Shown here piece after piece: positions 45,397-54,828 of a DNA stretch of 64,000 nt (positions are counted from its first letter, which is position 1; the number at the start of each line of letters is the position of its first letter). The stretch lies in NCBI RefSeq assembly GCF_001278755.1, contig NZ_CP012601.1, positions 2,108,001 to 2,172,000 on the forward strand, given 5' to 3'. Made by a program: the position numbers and the translations under genes. The stretch is from Bacillus sp. FJAT-22090. Its GTDB lineage: Bacteria > Bacillota > Bacilli > Bacillales_A > Planococcaceae. The notes under the pieces were generated by a model. It did no database searches and had not been told where the DNA came from. It was given only the letters and a program-made list of their open reading frames with translations.

Positions 45397-48300
45397 TAGT
45401 CCCCATCTCCTCTCTAATTTTTTCAGCCACCACGTCAGGTTGCTCTACTTTAAGCAATCGTACTGGTTGTTCTGGATCTTGTGGGTCAAATTGACAAACA
45501 CTCTGATACGAACAATATTGGCATGGCATTTTATCCTTGAGACGGTATGGATATACACGTGTATCCCCTGCATTCATACCATTTCCAGCCTGTTCATGTT
45601 TTTTACGCACAAATGATTGAAGTAGTTTCATATTTTCGGTATCTACTACTTTTGATGAGGATTTGGATAAGTTCCCATCTTTATTTATTCGAACTGGAAT
45701 AACCTTTGAAAAGCCATCCATTTGCTCATCCATTTCCATAATGACTTCTGAATCGTCTATTAATAAGCCATTCATTTTATAAGATTTATAAATTGCTTCT
45801 TCCAACTCAGCTTCTGCCATCTCTTTTTTAGATTGAATAAAAGGATTATGAAGATGTACATATAGCACTCCAGCAGGCTCAGCATCCTCTTGTAACCAAC
45901 TTGGTGCATTCGCGATTGCAACATCTAAATAGGTTAACATCTGCAGTGATAAACCATGATACACTTCGTTCAAATCAATCCCTTTTTTAGAAGACTTATA
46001 ATCGACAATTCGCACAAACATATTCCCATTTATGTTTGCTGCATCCACTCGGTCAATTCTGCCTCGTAATTGCATTTTTCGTCTATTTTTTAGTGGTATT
46101 CCTAATGCGGGCAATGCTTCTCCAGGACCGAATCCTGCTTCAACAGCTATAGGAACGAAGCTAGAAACATTTGAGTGTTTACTTAATGCAATAAGTGTAG
46201 AAGCTACGATTTGCTCTAATTTTCGTTGAATATATCGATATCGATTTGTACTTAACAAAAGCTGATGGACAAATACCGGTACGATGTGATCTACCGCTTG
46301 TTTAGCAAGCTTCATACATTGCGCTTTTGATAAATCTCCCCACATAATATTTAAACGGTTTGTTTCATCTGATATCCATTTTAATGCCGCATGAAACAAA
46401 TCACCCATTGCCGGCGGCTCCAAATGATATTCAGCCCGCTCCTCTAACTTCAATCCATATGATGCATAATGGGCAAATGGACAGCTGTAATATTTTTCTA
46501 CTCTTGAAACGCTCGAAATAATTGTTTCTCCATAAAGAGCAGATGTCATATCCTGTGAAAGTCTTTCGGTTTTATTCCCATGTATCATAGGCCGTGTTAT
46601 TCGTTTCATTAGTTTAGACCAATACGGATCATCCATATAATAGCTATACACTGCTTGCCAAACTTCCGATAACTTGCCTGTATTCAGTGCTTCACGCAAC
46701 TGCATGACAACATACGGTAACGTAGTACGTGGATGACTGATGGTTGATAGATCAACAACAGCATTCGTTGAATCACTTGAATCCATAACTGCTAACTCTA
46801 CCTCAAGATTATCAATCATTTGCTGAAGCTTCTTAATATACATGGAAGGAAGCAATGCCTTTCCTTCGCTATCTGCTATTGGATACGATACAAATAAATA
46901 GTTGGATGCTCCAGTAAAAGCTTTGTAGACTAAGTAATTTTCATCTAGCAAGCGCATTTTAGAACTTGGTGCAAGTTCAAATCCGATATGATTAAACCAC
47001 TCCCGATCCATATCGGAAAGTAGTCCTTCATGATCCATACGTTTTGGATAGATCCCATCGTTTACACCGATAACAAAGGTAGCCTTCATATTCACAACTC
47101 GTCCTATGTCAACACTTGCAACGACTACTTGATCTAAGGTAGGAGGTATCCTTGAAAAGGCTAATTGATCAAAGCCTTCATCTAATATTTTGGAGGCCTC
47201 CTCCAGTGACATCTCTTTTTCTCCGAACATTAAAACGAATTGGTCTAACACATCCACCCATTCATTCCACGCCTGCTCATGTTCTGTAGCAAGCAATAAT
47301 TGACCTTCTTCCTCTTCTGCCTGCTTTAATACTTGTAATTTATCGTAAACTTGTAATGTCTCCATAAAAGTATATAAAGCTGTAGCAATATCGATGCCGG
47401 TATTACTAACTGTCAATTGTTCAGAAAGAACCTTCAAAGGATTAACCACTATATCTCTCACAGCATGAATATCTGCTTGAGTACTTAATTCTTCATCTGT
47501 TTGTACTTTTGAATAAAATTCAAGACCTCGATACTTTTTATAAATCCAGCGTTTTTCATCAAACCATCTATCTCCGTATATTCCAAAAGATAATACGAAA
47601 TTCTCTAATCGATCTGCTCGCTCTCTCCATTCCCTTTTGGAAGCATTTAAAGGGAAAAATAAATCAGTTTTAATCGCTCTAAACATAGACTCATATTTCC
47701 AATCCGAGCGAATTATCTCCAAGGCAGATCTACTAAGTTCAATAAGCGGATGGTGTAGCATTGGTTTCTTACGACTAATAAAAACCGGAATATCATATTG
47801 AGCAAAAATAGTTTCTATTAGTCCCTCATAAGTTTCCGAATCTCTATGTAAAATTGCCATCTCTTTATATCGAACATCATTTTGCTGCATGAGAACACGA
47901 ATATTCCTCGCAATGGCATGAACCTCTGCTCGTCGATTTGCAGCTTCTATTACATGAAGATTTCCTTCTGTCCCTATTACTTGTGGTGGAAGCTGGTCAA
48001 AATTTGCTTCTAAATGGGCTAATTCTATCGATTCAAAACGTTTTTGTTCTGTTTGGTGCTCTGTCGGTTCAATTTCTACATTTTCTTTGTATGCGATATC
48101 TAACAACTTTTGACAAGTATTAGCCGGTTGGAAAAACAAAGATTGCTCATCAAGAGCATCAGCTAGTGACTCCATTGGTAAAGCAATCGTAAGACGTTTT
48201 GTTTTTTTCATCAGCTCTTGGATTATTTCTAGTTCCCTAGGAGTAAACGAAGTGAATCCATCAATATAAATTTCGGAGGTTGCGAGAAGCGAAGAATCTT

Positions 48301-48877
48301 TAATTTTTTGCGCTAGCAACATCAAGTATCCTTCTCCGTCAATATAGCTCGTGCCTAACTTTTGCTCCATAAGTTCAAGCAACATGACTAGGTCTGATGA
48401 TTTATCAATCAATGTTTGAGGTGCTTGTACATTTTCTAAATCATTTAACAAGTTAGACATTGTGTCATAATTTAAACAATAACGGTTGAATTCCTTTAAA
48501 AGCACCTCAATTTGATCGGTAAATCCTCTTTTTGTAGCTGCACGGTTAAACAACTTAAATTGTTCTTTATTTTCCTCTAGTAAACTGCGAATTAGCATAC
48601 GATAACCAAATCCGCTAATTTCCTCTTTTGCGATTCCACCAGTTTCTTGTAGTACTCGCCAAGCTAATCGTTTAAAAGTCGTTACTTGTGCACGTATTAA
48701 CCCTGGAAGTCCTGAATCAGCTGCAAGTGAATATTCACTAGAAAAAGACATTTGGTCCGGCACTATATAAAATAATGGTTCTCCGATAGAATCCTTTTGT
48801 AATATATCAATGATTTCTTGTTGCATAAACTTTGTTTTACCCGAACCAGTTCGTCCAGTTACAATTCGTAAAGACAT
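45383..48877 (-). CDS. addB: ATP-dependent helicase/nuclease subunit AddB
   Basis: Chi-recognition and second nuclease subunit, 1164 residues. It has an inactive-type helicase fold with GRTGSGKTKF at residues 8-17, and a C-terminal nuclease (VDYKSSKKG) bracketed by the four iron-sulphur cysteines (SCPFAHY and CQYCSYQSVC). It overlaps addA by 14 bases, ensuring coupled synthesis. ATG start after AAGGTG. Confidence 0.96.
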   Translation of the reverse strand: MSLRIVTGRTGSGKTKFMQQEIIDILQKDSIGEPLFYIVPDQMSFSSEYSLAADSGLPGLIRAQVTTFKRLAWRVLQETGGIAKEEISGFGYRMLIRSLLEENKEQFKLFNRAATKRGFTDQIEVLLKEFNRYCLNYDTMSNLLNDLENVQAPQTLIDKSSDLVMLLELMEQKLGTSYIDGEGYLMLLAQKIKDSSLLATSEIYIDGFTSFTPRELEIIQELMKKTKRLTIALPMESLADALDEQSLFFQPANTCQKLLDIAYKENVEIEPTEHQTEQKRFESIELAHLEANFDQLPPQVIGTEGNLHVIEAANRRAEVHAIARNIRVLMQQNDVRYKEMAILHRDSETYEGLIETIFAQYDIPVFISRKKPMLHHPLIELSRSALEIIRSDWKYESMFRAIKTDLFFPLNASKREWRERADRLENFVLSFGIYGDRWFDEKRWIYKKYRGLEFYSKVQTDEELSTQADIHAVRDIVVNPLKVLSEQLTVSNTGIDIATALYTFMETLQVYDKLQVLKQAEEEEGQLLLATEHEQAWNEWVDVLDQFVLMFGEKEMSLEEASKILDEGFDQLAFSRIPPTLDQVVVASVDIGRVVNMKATFVIGVNDGIYPKRMDHEGLLSDMDREWFNHIGFELAPSSKMRLLDENYLVYKAFTGASNYLFVSYPIADSEGKALLPSMYIKKLQQMIDNLEVELAVMDSSDSTNAVVDLSTISHPRTTLPYVVMQLREALNTGKLSEVWQAVYSYYMDDPYWSKLMKRITRPMIHGNKTERLSQDMTSALYGETIISSVSRVEKYYSCPFAHYASYGLKLEERAEYHLEPPAMGDLFHAALKWISDETNRLNIMWGDLSKAQCMKLAKQAVDHIVPVFVHQLLLSTNRYRYIQRKLEQIVASTLIALSKHSNVSSFVPIAVEAGFGPGEALPALGIPLKNRRKMQLRGRIDRVDAANINGNMFVRIVDYKSSKKGIDLNEVYHGLSLQMLTYLDVAIANAPSWLQEDAEPAGVLYVHLHNPFIQSKKEMAEAELEEAIYKSYKMNGLLIDDSEVIMEMDEQMDGFSKVIPVRINKDGNLSKSSSKVVDTENMKLLQSFVRKKHEQAGNGMNAGDTRVYPYRLKDKMPCQYCSYQSVCQFDPQDPEQPVRLLKVEQPDVVAEKIREEMGTSEHS

Positions 48878-48972
48878 AAGTGCACCTTCTTTCTTTAAAT
48901 AAGGCTATAGTTGTTAATGATTTATGATGTGCTAAATAGAATGTGTTTCAAAATCTTATAGTGCAGAGACAC
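48878..48972. other. addB upstream region
   Basis: 95 bases between element A copy 2 and addB; no distinctive element noted. The addB promoter presumably lies here or is carried from sipV. Confidence 0.3.
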
Positions 48973-49093
48973 GGATGTACGCTTGCCGCACGCTACGCAT
49001 GAGCCTCCGCAGGATGAGTTGCTCCTTCGTAGCTCCCACATCCCTTACGGGGTCTCCTTCTTCGCGCTCCTGCGGCTTGTAAGGCGTACATCC
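48973..49093. repeat. Dispersed GC-rich element A, copy 2
   Basis: Bounded by the perfect inverted repeat GGATGTACGC (48973-48982)/GCGTACATCC (49084-49093). Compared with copy 1 the ends differ by a compensatory G-C to A-T change. The interior has CGCTTGCCGCACGCTACGCAT and CCGCAGGATGAGTTGCTCC blocks. No coding sequence. Confidence 0.8.
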
Positions 49094-49188
49094 TGGAAAT
49101 ACTCTTTCAGAGGCAATCTAAGTTAACCGTTGATTCGCTTTTCATCTACAGTGGAGGGTAACATAGAAACTTCCCCTCAGAAAATTAA

Positions 49189-49251
49189 AAAACCGAATAA
49201 TCTCTTACTACTATTGTACAAAACATACAGTAGAGTGTGAAATTATTCGGA
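49189..49251 (-). terminator. Terminator of sipV
   Basis: CCGAATAAT at 49243-49251 on minus pairs with ATTATTCGG at 49193, with a long loop that itself pairs (ACTGTA/..), and a T run beyond. It contains the sipV stop codon. Confidence 0.7.
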
Positions 49252-49794
49252 GTCAAAATTTAAAGTTGCTCTGGAAAACGGCCAATATCTTATTTTTACT
49301 TCTCCAATGACTTCTTCTTGATCTATAAATTGGAAATAACGACTATCTAAACTGGATATTCGATTATCTCCTAACACAAATAACTTGTTTGGAGGAACTT
49401 TATTACTTCCAGTCAACTCTTCTAAATCGAAGTCTTCGGTAAAATTTTCTTCCGGATTCTGATATGCAGGATAAGACGCAAGAAATTTTTCTTCTACTTT
49501 TTTATTATTTACATACAATTTATCATTTTCATACTTGATAATATCACCTGGTAAACCAATGACACGTTTTACATAGTCTTCTTTTTGGTCGCTATGAAAG
49601 ATCACAATATCCATGCGGTCTATATCAGAAAGCTTACTCACAAATACTTTATCTTTGTCATGAAGTGTAGGCATCATTGATTCCCCGACTACTTCATAGT
49701 TCGTTAAAATGAAAGAACGAACAATAAATACTACTAAAATTCCAATGAAAATGGCCACTAACCATTCCAGCAATTCTTTTTGTGTATTACTCAA
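49243..49794 (-). CDS. Type I signal peptidase (SipV-like)
   Basis: Membrane-anchored serine protease that removes signal peptides, 183 residues. One N-terminal helix (about 12-32), Ser in GESMMPTL, Lys in DYVKRVIGLPGD and the box LFVLGDNR...SLDSR. The TTG at 49794 is chosen: AAGGAGAAAAGAT stands right before it and it overlaps the end of the TVP38 gene by eight bases, while upstream ATG starts have no good site. It matches yhjE-sipV-yhjG-addBA in B. subtilis, minus yhjG. Confidence 0.92.
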   Translation of the reverse strand: MSNTQKELLEWLVAIFIGILVVFIVRSFILTNYEVVGESMMPTLHDKDKVFVSKLSDIDRMDIVIFHSDQKEDYVKRVIGLPGDIIKYENDKLYVNNKKVEEKFLASYPAYQNPEENFTEDFDLEELTGSNKVPPNKLFVLGDNRISSLDSRYFQFIDQEEVIGEVKIRYWPFSRATLNFDSE

Positions 49795-50428
49795 ATCTTT
49801 TCTCCTTTGTATTTCGTCTTTCATCGCGAATTGATCTAAAATCTGCATCTACTTTCTTATCAATTTTTTTCTCCACAGCTTTTCCAACAAACCATAGTAT
49901 AACCATTATTCCAATCATTATTGCTGTTCTTAAGGGTTGTGTAATGAGTGCTTTAATATCGGAACCAATAAAGCTTACCACTAATATCATAATTAGTTTC
50001 CCTAAGACAACTGTCCATAAATACGTATTTTTTTTCATATTAGATAGACCCGCTACTATATTCACAAGTGCGGAGGGTGTAAATGGAAAACAAATAAGTA
50101 AAAATAATGGTCCAAAACCGTTTCTCTCTACCCATAATATTAATTTTTGAATCTTTTCATGCCTTGTAATAAAACCTAAAACTCTAGCTCGTCCATATTT
50201 TCTAATAACTAAAAATACGGTATAAGCACCTGCAACCGAACCTGCCCAAGATAATAAAAACCCAAACAACATTCCGTAAGCAGTCACATTTGCCACGATA
50301 AAAACTACTAAAGGTAGAAACGGCAAAAATGCTTCAAGAAAAGGTAGTAATAGCCCAAATAGTGGTCCAAGTGCTCGGTAATCTTGTGTTAAATTAGATA
50401 AAGTTTCGAATGATAACCAACTTGGCAT
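49787..50428 (-). CDS. TVP38/TMEM64 (SNARE-associated) membrane protein, YhjE-like
   Basis: A 213-residue membrane protein of the DedA/TVP38 superfamily. It has helices around 25-45, 50-75, 130-155, and 175-200, and the conserved SWAGSVAGAYTVFLVIRKYGR motif (split between residues ~58 and 80) plus RNGFGPLFLLICFPFTPSALVNIVAGLS. Function in B. subtilis unsettled, perhaps lipid scrambling or transport. First gene of the unit with sipV. ATG with GAGGAGAG upstream. Confidence 0.88.
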   Translation of the reverse strand: MPSWLSFETLSNLTQDYRALGPLFGLLLPFLEAFLPFLPLVVFIVANVTAYGMLFGFLLSWAGSVAGAYTVFLVIRKYGRARVLGFITRHEKIQKLILWVERNGFGPLFLLICFPFTPSALVNIVAGLSNMKKNTYLWTVVLGKLIMILVVSFIGSDIKALITQPLRTAIMIGIMVILWFVGKAVEKKIDKKVDADFRSIRDERRNTKEKRFE

Positions 50429-50542
50429 GGTAACTCTCCTCTTCTATGTATATTTATACTCTTCCCAATTTTCAACTATATAAAACTTTATAGATATAGT
50501 ATAATTTGTTCACTATCATAATTGAAGGTGGTGAAATTCGAC

Positions 50543-51271
50543 ATGAATAATAATTCATTCGTAAAGGGTTTAAAAGCCGGTACGAGTATTGCTATCGGCT
50601 ATTTTCCAGTTGCATTAACATTTGGTTTATTGGCAAAAACCACTGGACTTTCCATTATTGAAGCAACAGCAATGAGTATTTTTGTTTACGCCGGCGCTGC
50701 TCAGTATATGTCACTGACGCTTATAGCAAAAGGTGTTGATCCTATTTTAATCGTTCTAAATACATTTGTCGTGAACATTCGACACTTTTTAATGACGGCT
50801 GCACTCAATGAAAAGATGCATAGTGAAAAAAGATGGGTCAAAGGAATATATGCATTTGGGATTACAGATGAATCTTTTTCCGTATTAGCAACTCAAAAAG
50901 ATGAAAAAATACATACTTCTTTTGCATTTGGTGTTGCGCTTATCGCATATGGTAGTTGGGTTGTATTTACAGCGGTTGGACATGTTATAGGTGCCAATCT
51001 ACCAGCATTTTTACAAGCGGCCATGTCGATTGCTCTATATGCAATGTTCGTTGGTCTTCTAGTACCCTCTATGCGAGGAAACCGCAAAGTAGTCATGCTG
51101 GCCCTCATTGCAGCTATTATAAACGGATTTTTTTACTGGACAGAATTATTATCGACAGGATGGGCTATTTTAGTCGCTACCCTAGCATCCTCTATTTTAG
51201 TCGAAATTATATATGCCAATCATCAAAAGAGGACTAGACTACGAGGAAAAAACTTAGCGAAAGGAGCATAA
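50543..51271 (+). CDS. azlC: Branched-chain amino acid exporter, large subunit AzlC
   Basis: AzlC/YgaZ-type membrane protein of 242 residues, with about seven helices. The GYFPVALTFGLLA motif and AAQYMSLTLIA near residue 50-60 are typical. The ATG at 50543 is ten bases after AAGGTGG; an upstream TTG at 50522 would overlap the site. It acts with AzlD (encoded directly downstream) to move branched-chain or related amino acids out of the cell. Confidence 0.92.
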   Translation: MNNNSFVKGLKAGTSIAIGYFPVALTFGLLAKTTGLSIIEATAMSIFVYAGAAQYMSLTLIAKGVDPILIVLNTFVVNIRHFLMTAALNEKMHSEKRWVKGIYAFGITDESFSVLATQKDEKIHTSFAFGVALIAYGSWVVFTAVGHVIGANLPAFLQAAMSIALYAMFVGLLVPSMRGNRKVVMLALIAAIINGFFYWTELLSTGWAILVATLASSILVEIIYANHQKRTRLRGKNLAKGA

Positions 51272-51275
51272 TGGA

Positions 51276-51584
51276 ATGGAAGCATGGTATTGGTGGATGC
51301 TATTAGGAATGGCTATTGTTACCTATATTCCGCGAGCATTTCCCTTAACTTTTTTAGAAGGCAAAGAATTACCTCCTGTTGTTTCAGGAGTATTACGTAA
51401 TATTCCATTTGCAGTATTAGGAGCATTAATTTTCCCAGCTATTTTATATGTTCAAGAAGGTAATCTATTATTTGGAATTATTGGAGCCATTGTGGCATTC
51501 GCACTTGCATTTATTTTTTCAAATGTAATGGTTGTAGTATTAGGAACAATTGGTGTTTTAGCTGTATATAGTCTTATCTTTTAA
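51276..51584 (+). CDS. azlD: Branched-chain amino acid exporter, small subunit AzlD
   Basis: AzlD/YgaH-type partner of AzlC, 102 residues, with three or four helices; begins WYWWMLLGMAIVTYIPRAFPL, the family's hallmark. The ATG lies nine bases after AAAGGAG at the end of azlC, five bases beyond the azlC stop, so the pair is co-translated. Confidence 0.92.
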   Translation: MEAWYWWMLLGMAIVTYIPRAFPLTFLEGKELPPVVSGVLRNIPFAVLGALIFPAILYVQEGNLLFGIIGAIVAFALAFIFSNVMVVVLGTIGVLAVYSLIF

Positions 51585-51651
51585 ATACTACTTGACTACT
51601 AGGAATAAATTACTTAATATTGGAATTAGTTCTTATAATACATAGAATATC

Positions 51652-51838
51652 ACTTTCTTATCGAGAGAAACTGAGGGACAGGCCCAACGACGTTTCGGCA
51701 GCAGATTCAAAATGAAAACTGTGCCAATTCCTGCAAGCAATTTATTGCTTGAAAGATGAGAAGAGAAGGTTTTTCGATCATACGAAGAGCTCTCTTTTTC
51801 TTATCATACAAGATAAGATTAGGAGAGTTCTTTTTTGT
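51652..51838 (+). ncRNA. S-box (SAM-I) riboswitch with terminator
   Basis: Leader with the S-box core: GAGAGAAACTGAGGGACAGG, then CGACGTTTCGGCAGC, TGTGCCAATTCCTGCAAGC and GAAAGATGAGAAGAGAA (aptamer about 51652-51773). A terminator follows: AGAGCTCTC...CTTATC with GATAAG...GAGAGTTCT and T's at 51786-51838. A -10 TATAAT is at about 51634. High SAM should switch the M20 gene off. Classic sulphur-metabolism control. Confidence 0.93.
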
Positions 51839-51871
51839 TATGAATAATAAATGTAAAAGGAGCAGATATAA

Positions 51872-53107
51872 GTGAGTTTCCTAGTAGAAAAAAGAGACTA
51901 TCTCCATAAATTAATAGAAGACAACAAGAATGTATATATTCAAATAAGTCATCAAATACATGAAAACCCTGAGATTGGAAACGAAGAATTTTTTGCTAGT
52001 TCTACGCTAATTGATTTATTAGAAAGTGCAAATTTTCAAGTCGAAAAAGGAATAGCAGGGCATGAAACGTCTTTCTATGCGATTAAGGATAGCGGTATCG
52101 AGGGACCTACTGTTGCTTTTTTAGCAGAATACGACGCTTTACCTTCAATTGGACATGCCGACGGACATAACATTATTGGTACGGCAAGTGTGGCTGCTAG
52201 CATCTCTCTAGCTGAAATGCTGAACGAAACCGGTGGAAGAATAATCGTCCTTGGTACTCCCGCAGAAGAAGGTGGATCAAAAGGAAGTTCAAAAGGAAAC
52301 TTTGTAAGGCTTGGTTATCTAGAAGATGTAGATGTGGCTTTAATAATTAGCCCTTCAAGCAAAACTACTTTAAGTTGCGAAACACTTGCTCTGGAATCAT
52401 TAGATTTTCATTTTATTGGACAAGCTACTCACCCAACAGCAGCTTCTAATAAAACAATAAATGCATTGGAAGCTGTCGTTCATTTTTTCAACGGAATCCA
52501 TGCGCTTCGTTCACAATTACCATCTGATGTTAGCATACATGGAATTATTACGCATGGAGGTGACTCACCGAACATTATCCCTTACTTTGCATCTGCTCGT
52601 ATTAATGTCAGCGCAAAGAATTGGAAAAAAACAGAGGAAATCTCCGAAAAAGTTCGATTCCTTGCTAACGGAGCAACACTTGTAACAGGAACTTCTGTAA
52701 AAATCGAACGTTTTCAAAATGAGGTGCAAGATTTTGTAGTAAATTCAGTGTTAGATGAGGTTATTCATTCGGAATTTGAAGCTATTGGAGAAGTCATATA
52801 CACAGAAAGTAAACATTACAATGACTCTACGGATGCTGGAAATATTAGCTACGTAGTACCAACTGCAAGACCATCCATTAAAATTGGACCAGATGATTTA
52901 GTCGCCCATACAATAGAATTCCGTGAAGCTGCCAAATCTAAAGCTGCGGATGAAGCACTAATCAAGGGAGCTAAAGTCTTAGCTACAACCGGTTATCGAA
53001 TATTAACAGATGCAAAACTACTTCATCAAATCAGAAAAGAATTTAATGCATCCTTAGCTCGTAAAGCAAAAGCAGATGGTATGGGCGTTTGCGATTTGAA
53101 AGATTAA
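51872..53107 (+). CDS. M20-family hydrolase under S-box control
   Basis: A 411-residue zinc-dependent amidohydrolase/peptidase of the M20D/AbgB-like branch. Motifs present are AEYDALPSIGHADGHN (about 81-96), GTPAEEGG with the catalytic Glu, HPTAA, HGGDSPNIIP and VAHTIEF. Two expected metal ligands are altered: the Cys of the usual GHACGHN is Asp (HADGHN), and the His of the usual HPxxKT segment is Ser (ISPSSKTT). Substrate unknown; SAM-dependent control points to sulphur amino acid salvage, by inference. GTG start nine bases after AAAGGAG. Gene function may therefore diverge from relatives. Confidence 0.85.
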   Translation: MSFLVEKRDYLHKLIEDNKNVYIQISHQIHENPEIGNEEFFASSTLIDLLESANFQVEKGIAGHETSFYAIKDSGIEGPTVAFLAEYDALPSIGHADGHNIIGTASVAASISLAEMLNETGGRIIVLGTPAEEGGSKGSSKGNFVRLGYLEDVDVALIISPSSKTTLSCETLALESLDFHFIGQATHPTAASNKTINALEAVVHFFNGIHALRSQLPSDVSIHGIITHGGDSPNIIPYFASARINVSAKNWKKTEEISEKVRFLANGATLVTGTSVKIERFQNEVQDFVVNSVLDEVIHSEFEAIGEVIYTESKHYNDSTDAGNISYVVPTARPSIKIGPDDLVAHTIEFREAAKSKAADEALIKGAKVLATTGYRILTDAKLLHQIRKEFNASLARKAKADGMGVCDLKD

Positions 53108-53171
53108 TATTGTAATTTATATTCTTTATCTTTCGGATTATGAAGTGTGTTTCGACAACATAAAGATTAGT

Positions 53172-53285
53172 CGGATATGCGTTTGCTATACAATACGCAT
53201 AAGCTTCCGCTGGATGAGTTGCTCTTTTCACTACGGCAGCCTGAAAACACCAGATGAAAATAAAACAATTCAATGAAAGACAATA
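53172..53285. repeat. Dispersed GC-rich element A, decayed copy 3
   Basis: CGGATATGCGTTTGC...TACGCATAAGCTTCCGCTGGATGAGTTGCTC matches copies 1 and 2; the closing inverted end is missing. ACAATTCAATGAAAGA follows at about 53270, as after copy 1. Confidence 0.65.
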
Positions 53286-53295
53286 CATTCCAAAA

Positions 53296-53330
53296 GAAAA
53301 AATCCACCTCTTCTTAAGAGGTGGATTTTT
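53296..53330 (-). terminator. Terminator of csbA
   Basis: AAAAATCCACCTCTT (about 53298-53312) with AAGAGGTGGATTTTT (53316-53330); T runs on both strands. The csbA stop lies in the loop. Confidence 0.9.
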
Positions 53331-53571
53331 TCTTTTTGTCTCGACTTTTCATATGTGTTGCGTACCAAAAACCTAAAGTCAACGATGCTGCATCAATAAT
53401 ATAAATCCACCATCTATGCGTGTAACCAGCATAGACAGATGCGGCAAATAGAGCAACGGTCAATAATAATGCCACATAATGATTAAAGGTAACACGTGTA
53501 AATAGAATAACGAGCAATGCTGGAGTAAAAATGGCTAATGTAACTTGAGTTGATATTGATAAAGTTTCCAT
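53314..53571 (-). CDS. csbA: CsbA family (DUF2198) membrane protein
   Basis: An 85-residue membrane protein with about three helices and a basic C-terminus (SRDKKKKSTS). The LLVILFTRVTFNHYVALLLT block is nearly the same as B. subtilis CsbA, a SigB-controlled protein of unknown function. I see no SigB promoter in the nine bases before it, so it is probably made from the minJ transcript here. Confidence 0.9.
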   Translation of the reverse strand: METLSISTQVTLAIFTPALLVILFTRVTFNHYVALLLTVALFAASVYAGYTHRWWIYIIDAASLTLGFWYATHMKSRDKKKKSTS

Positions 53572-53580
53572 AGTTATCTC

Positions 53581-54753
53581 CTATCTTACTAATATTAAGC
53601 CTAGACGATAGTGATCATGTCTAAACAAAATATGTTGGCGTAAACGAAGTTCTCCGCTAATATCTAGTACTTCTAAGCGACAATGTGCAGCATTTATTTG
53701 AACTGCTTCATAAAACTCTTGTTCATTTGTTACTTTTTGTCCGTTTACTTTGACAATTTTCTCACCGATTAATAGACCCATTTTCTCTGCTGGTGAGTCA
53801 GCAAGGACTCCGGCTATCATAACACCGTCGGATTGCGGTGAGATAGCAAACGTTCCTGCCATTTCTTTTTTATAAGCTATGTAAGAAATGACTAATCTTG
53901 CGGTGGCTCCAAGAATTAATGCAAGTCCACTTACTAATGGCATAAAATAACCAACTGCCGCTACTACAACCACGATAATTCCTAATTGCCAAACTTTTTT
54001 CCCAAGGCTAGGGAAAAATTCTACAGCTAGTGTTTTTCTGCTCTTTTGCTGGAATCCTATAACAAAGGGAAATAAAATCAATGAGAATGTCAATTCTCCA
54101 AGTGTAAATTGCGGCCAATATGGAATATAGGAAGAAATCGCATCACCTGGAATGACTAACAAAATAGGTAGTATCCACAACCGTTTTGTAACATATTCAA
54201 TTGCTTCAATTCCTCTTGGTGTTTTTACTAGTTTAGGAGAAGCATTTTGTGCTCCGTGTTTTTGTATAAGAATTCCTTCTATGATTAATAGTAACCCTGC
54301 TATGACTGCGATGGTCACGATAGATTTTTGTAAAAAATCCATACCAGTTAAATTCCACGGAAGAATATTAAATGACCAATCATACAGATTCATAATATAT
54401 AACGTAACAGCTCCTAATGACATTGCATAAATTGCAGAACCAAGCTGGTACATAAATAATAAAACAAACAAGATCATCCATGTGCTATAAACAAATAACC
54501 AAGAAGTAGGTACGACTAGCCCTAACCCTACACTGATAATGGAAAGAATAATTGCCCAAACATAACCATCAAATAAATGCTTGGCTTCTGTCCACCCCCA
54601 TAGAATTCTAGTACGGAAATGCTTTCTCTCTCTCTTTACCCGAAAATAACCAATTAATATGGAGAAAAGAAGCGTAATATAAATTGCTGGGTGAAGGAAA
54701 AAACGTCCAATTCCTTTTGCCAATTCGATAATAATTTCTTCCACGATACGCAT
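53581..54753 (-). CDS. minJ: Cell-division topology protein MinJ
   Basis: A 390-residue protein with seven or eight membrane helices in the first ~290 residues and a C-terminal PDZ domain (about 295-385, with VLADSPAEKMGLLIGEKIVKVNG). This layout is that of MinJ, which links DivIVA at poles and septa to MinCD. It precedes csbA by nine bases and follows the ctpB gene in the order of the B. subtilis yvj region. Confidence 0.88.
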   Translation of the reverse strand: MRIVEEIIIELAKGIGRFFLHPAIYITLLFSILIGYFRVKRERKHFRTRILWGWTEAKHLFDGYVWAIILSIISVGLGLVVPTSWLFVYSTWMILFVLLFMYQLGSAIYAMSLGAVTLYIMNLYDWSFNILPWNLTGMDFLQKSIVTIAVIAGLLLIIEGILIQKHGAQNASPKLVKTPRGIEAIEYVTKRLWILPILLVIPGDAISSYIPYWPQFTLGELTFSLILFPFVIGFQQKSRKTLAVEFFPSLGKKVWQLGIIVVVVAAVGYFMPLVSGLALILGATARLVISYIAYKKEMAGTFAISPQSDGVMIAGVLADSPAEKMGLLIGEKIVKVNGQKVTNEQEFYEAVQINAAHCRLEVLDISGELRLRQHILFRHDHYRLGLILVR

Positions 54754-54828
54754 CCCCCTCTATTACAATACTCGTTCTATTATTGTAACAAACGAGGAGG
54801 CCTTTGCGTATAGGATTTTGGAATAATC

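Noticed and set aside
53043-53288. Minus-strand frame at the M20 gene end
   Set aside because: Antisense to the M20 coding end and to element A copy 3; no ribosome site.
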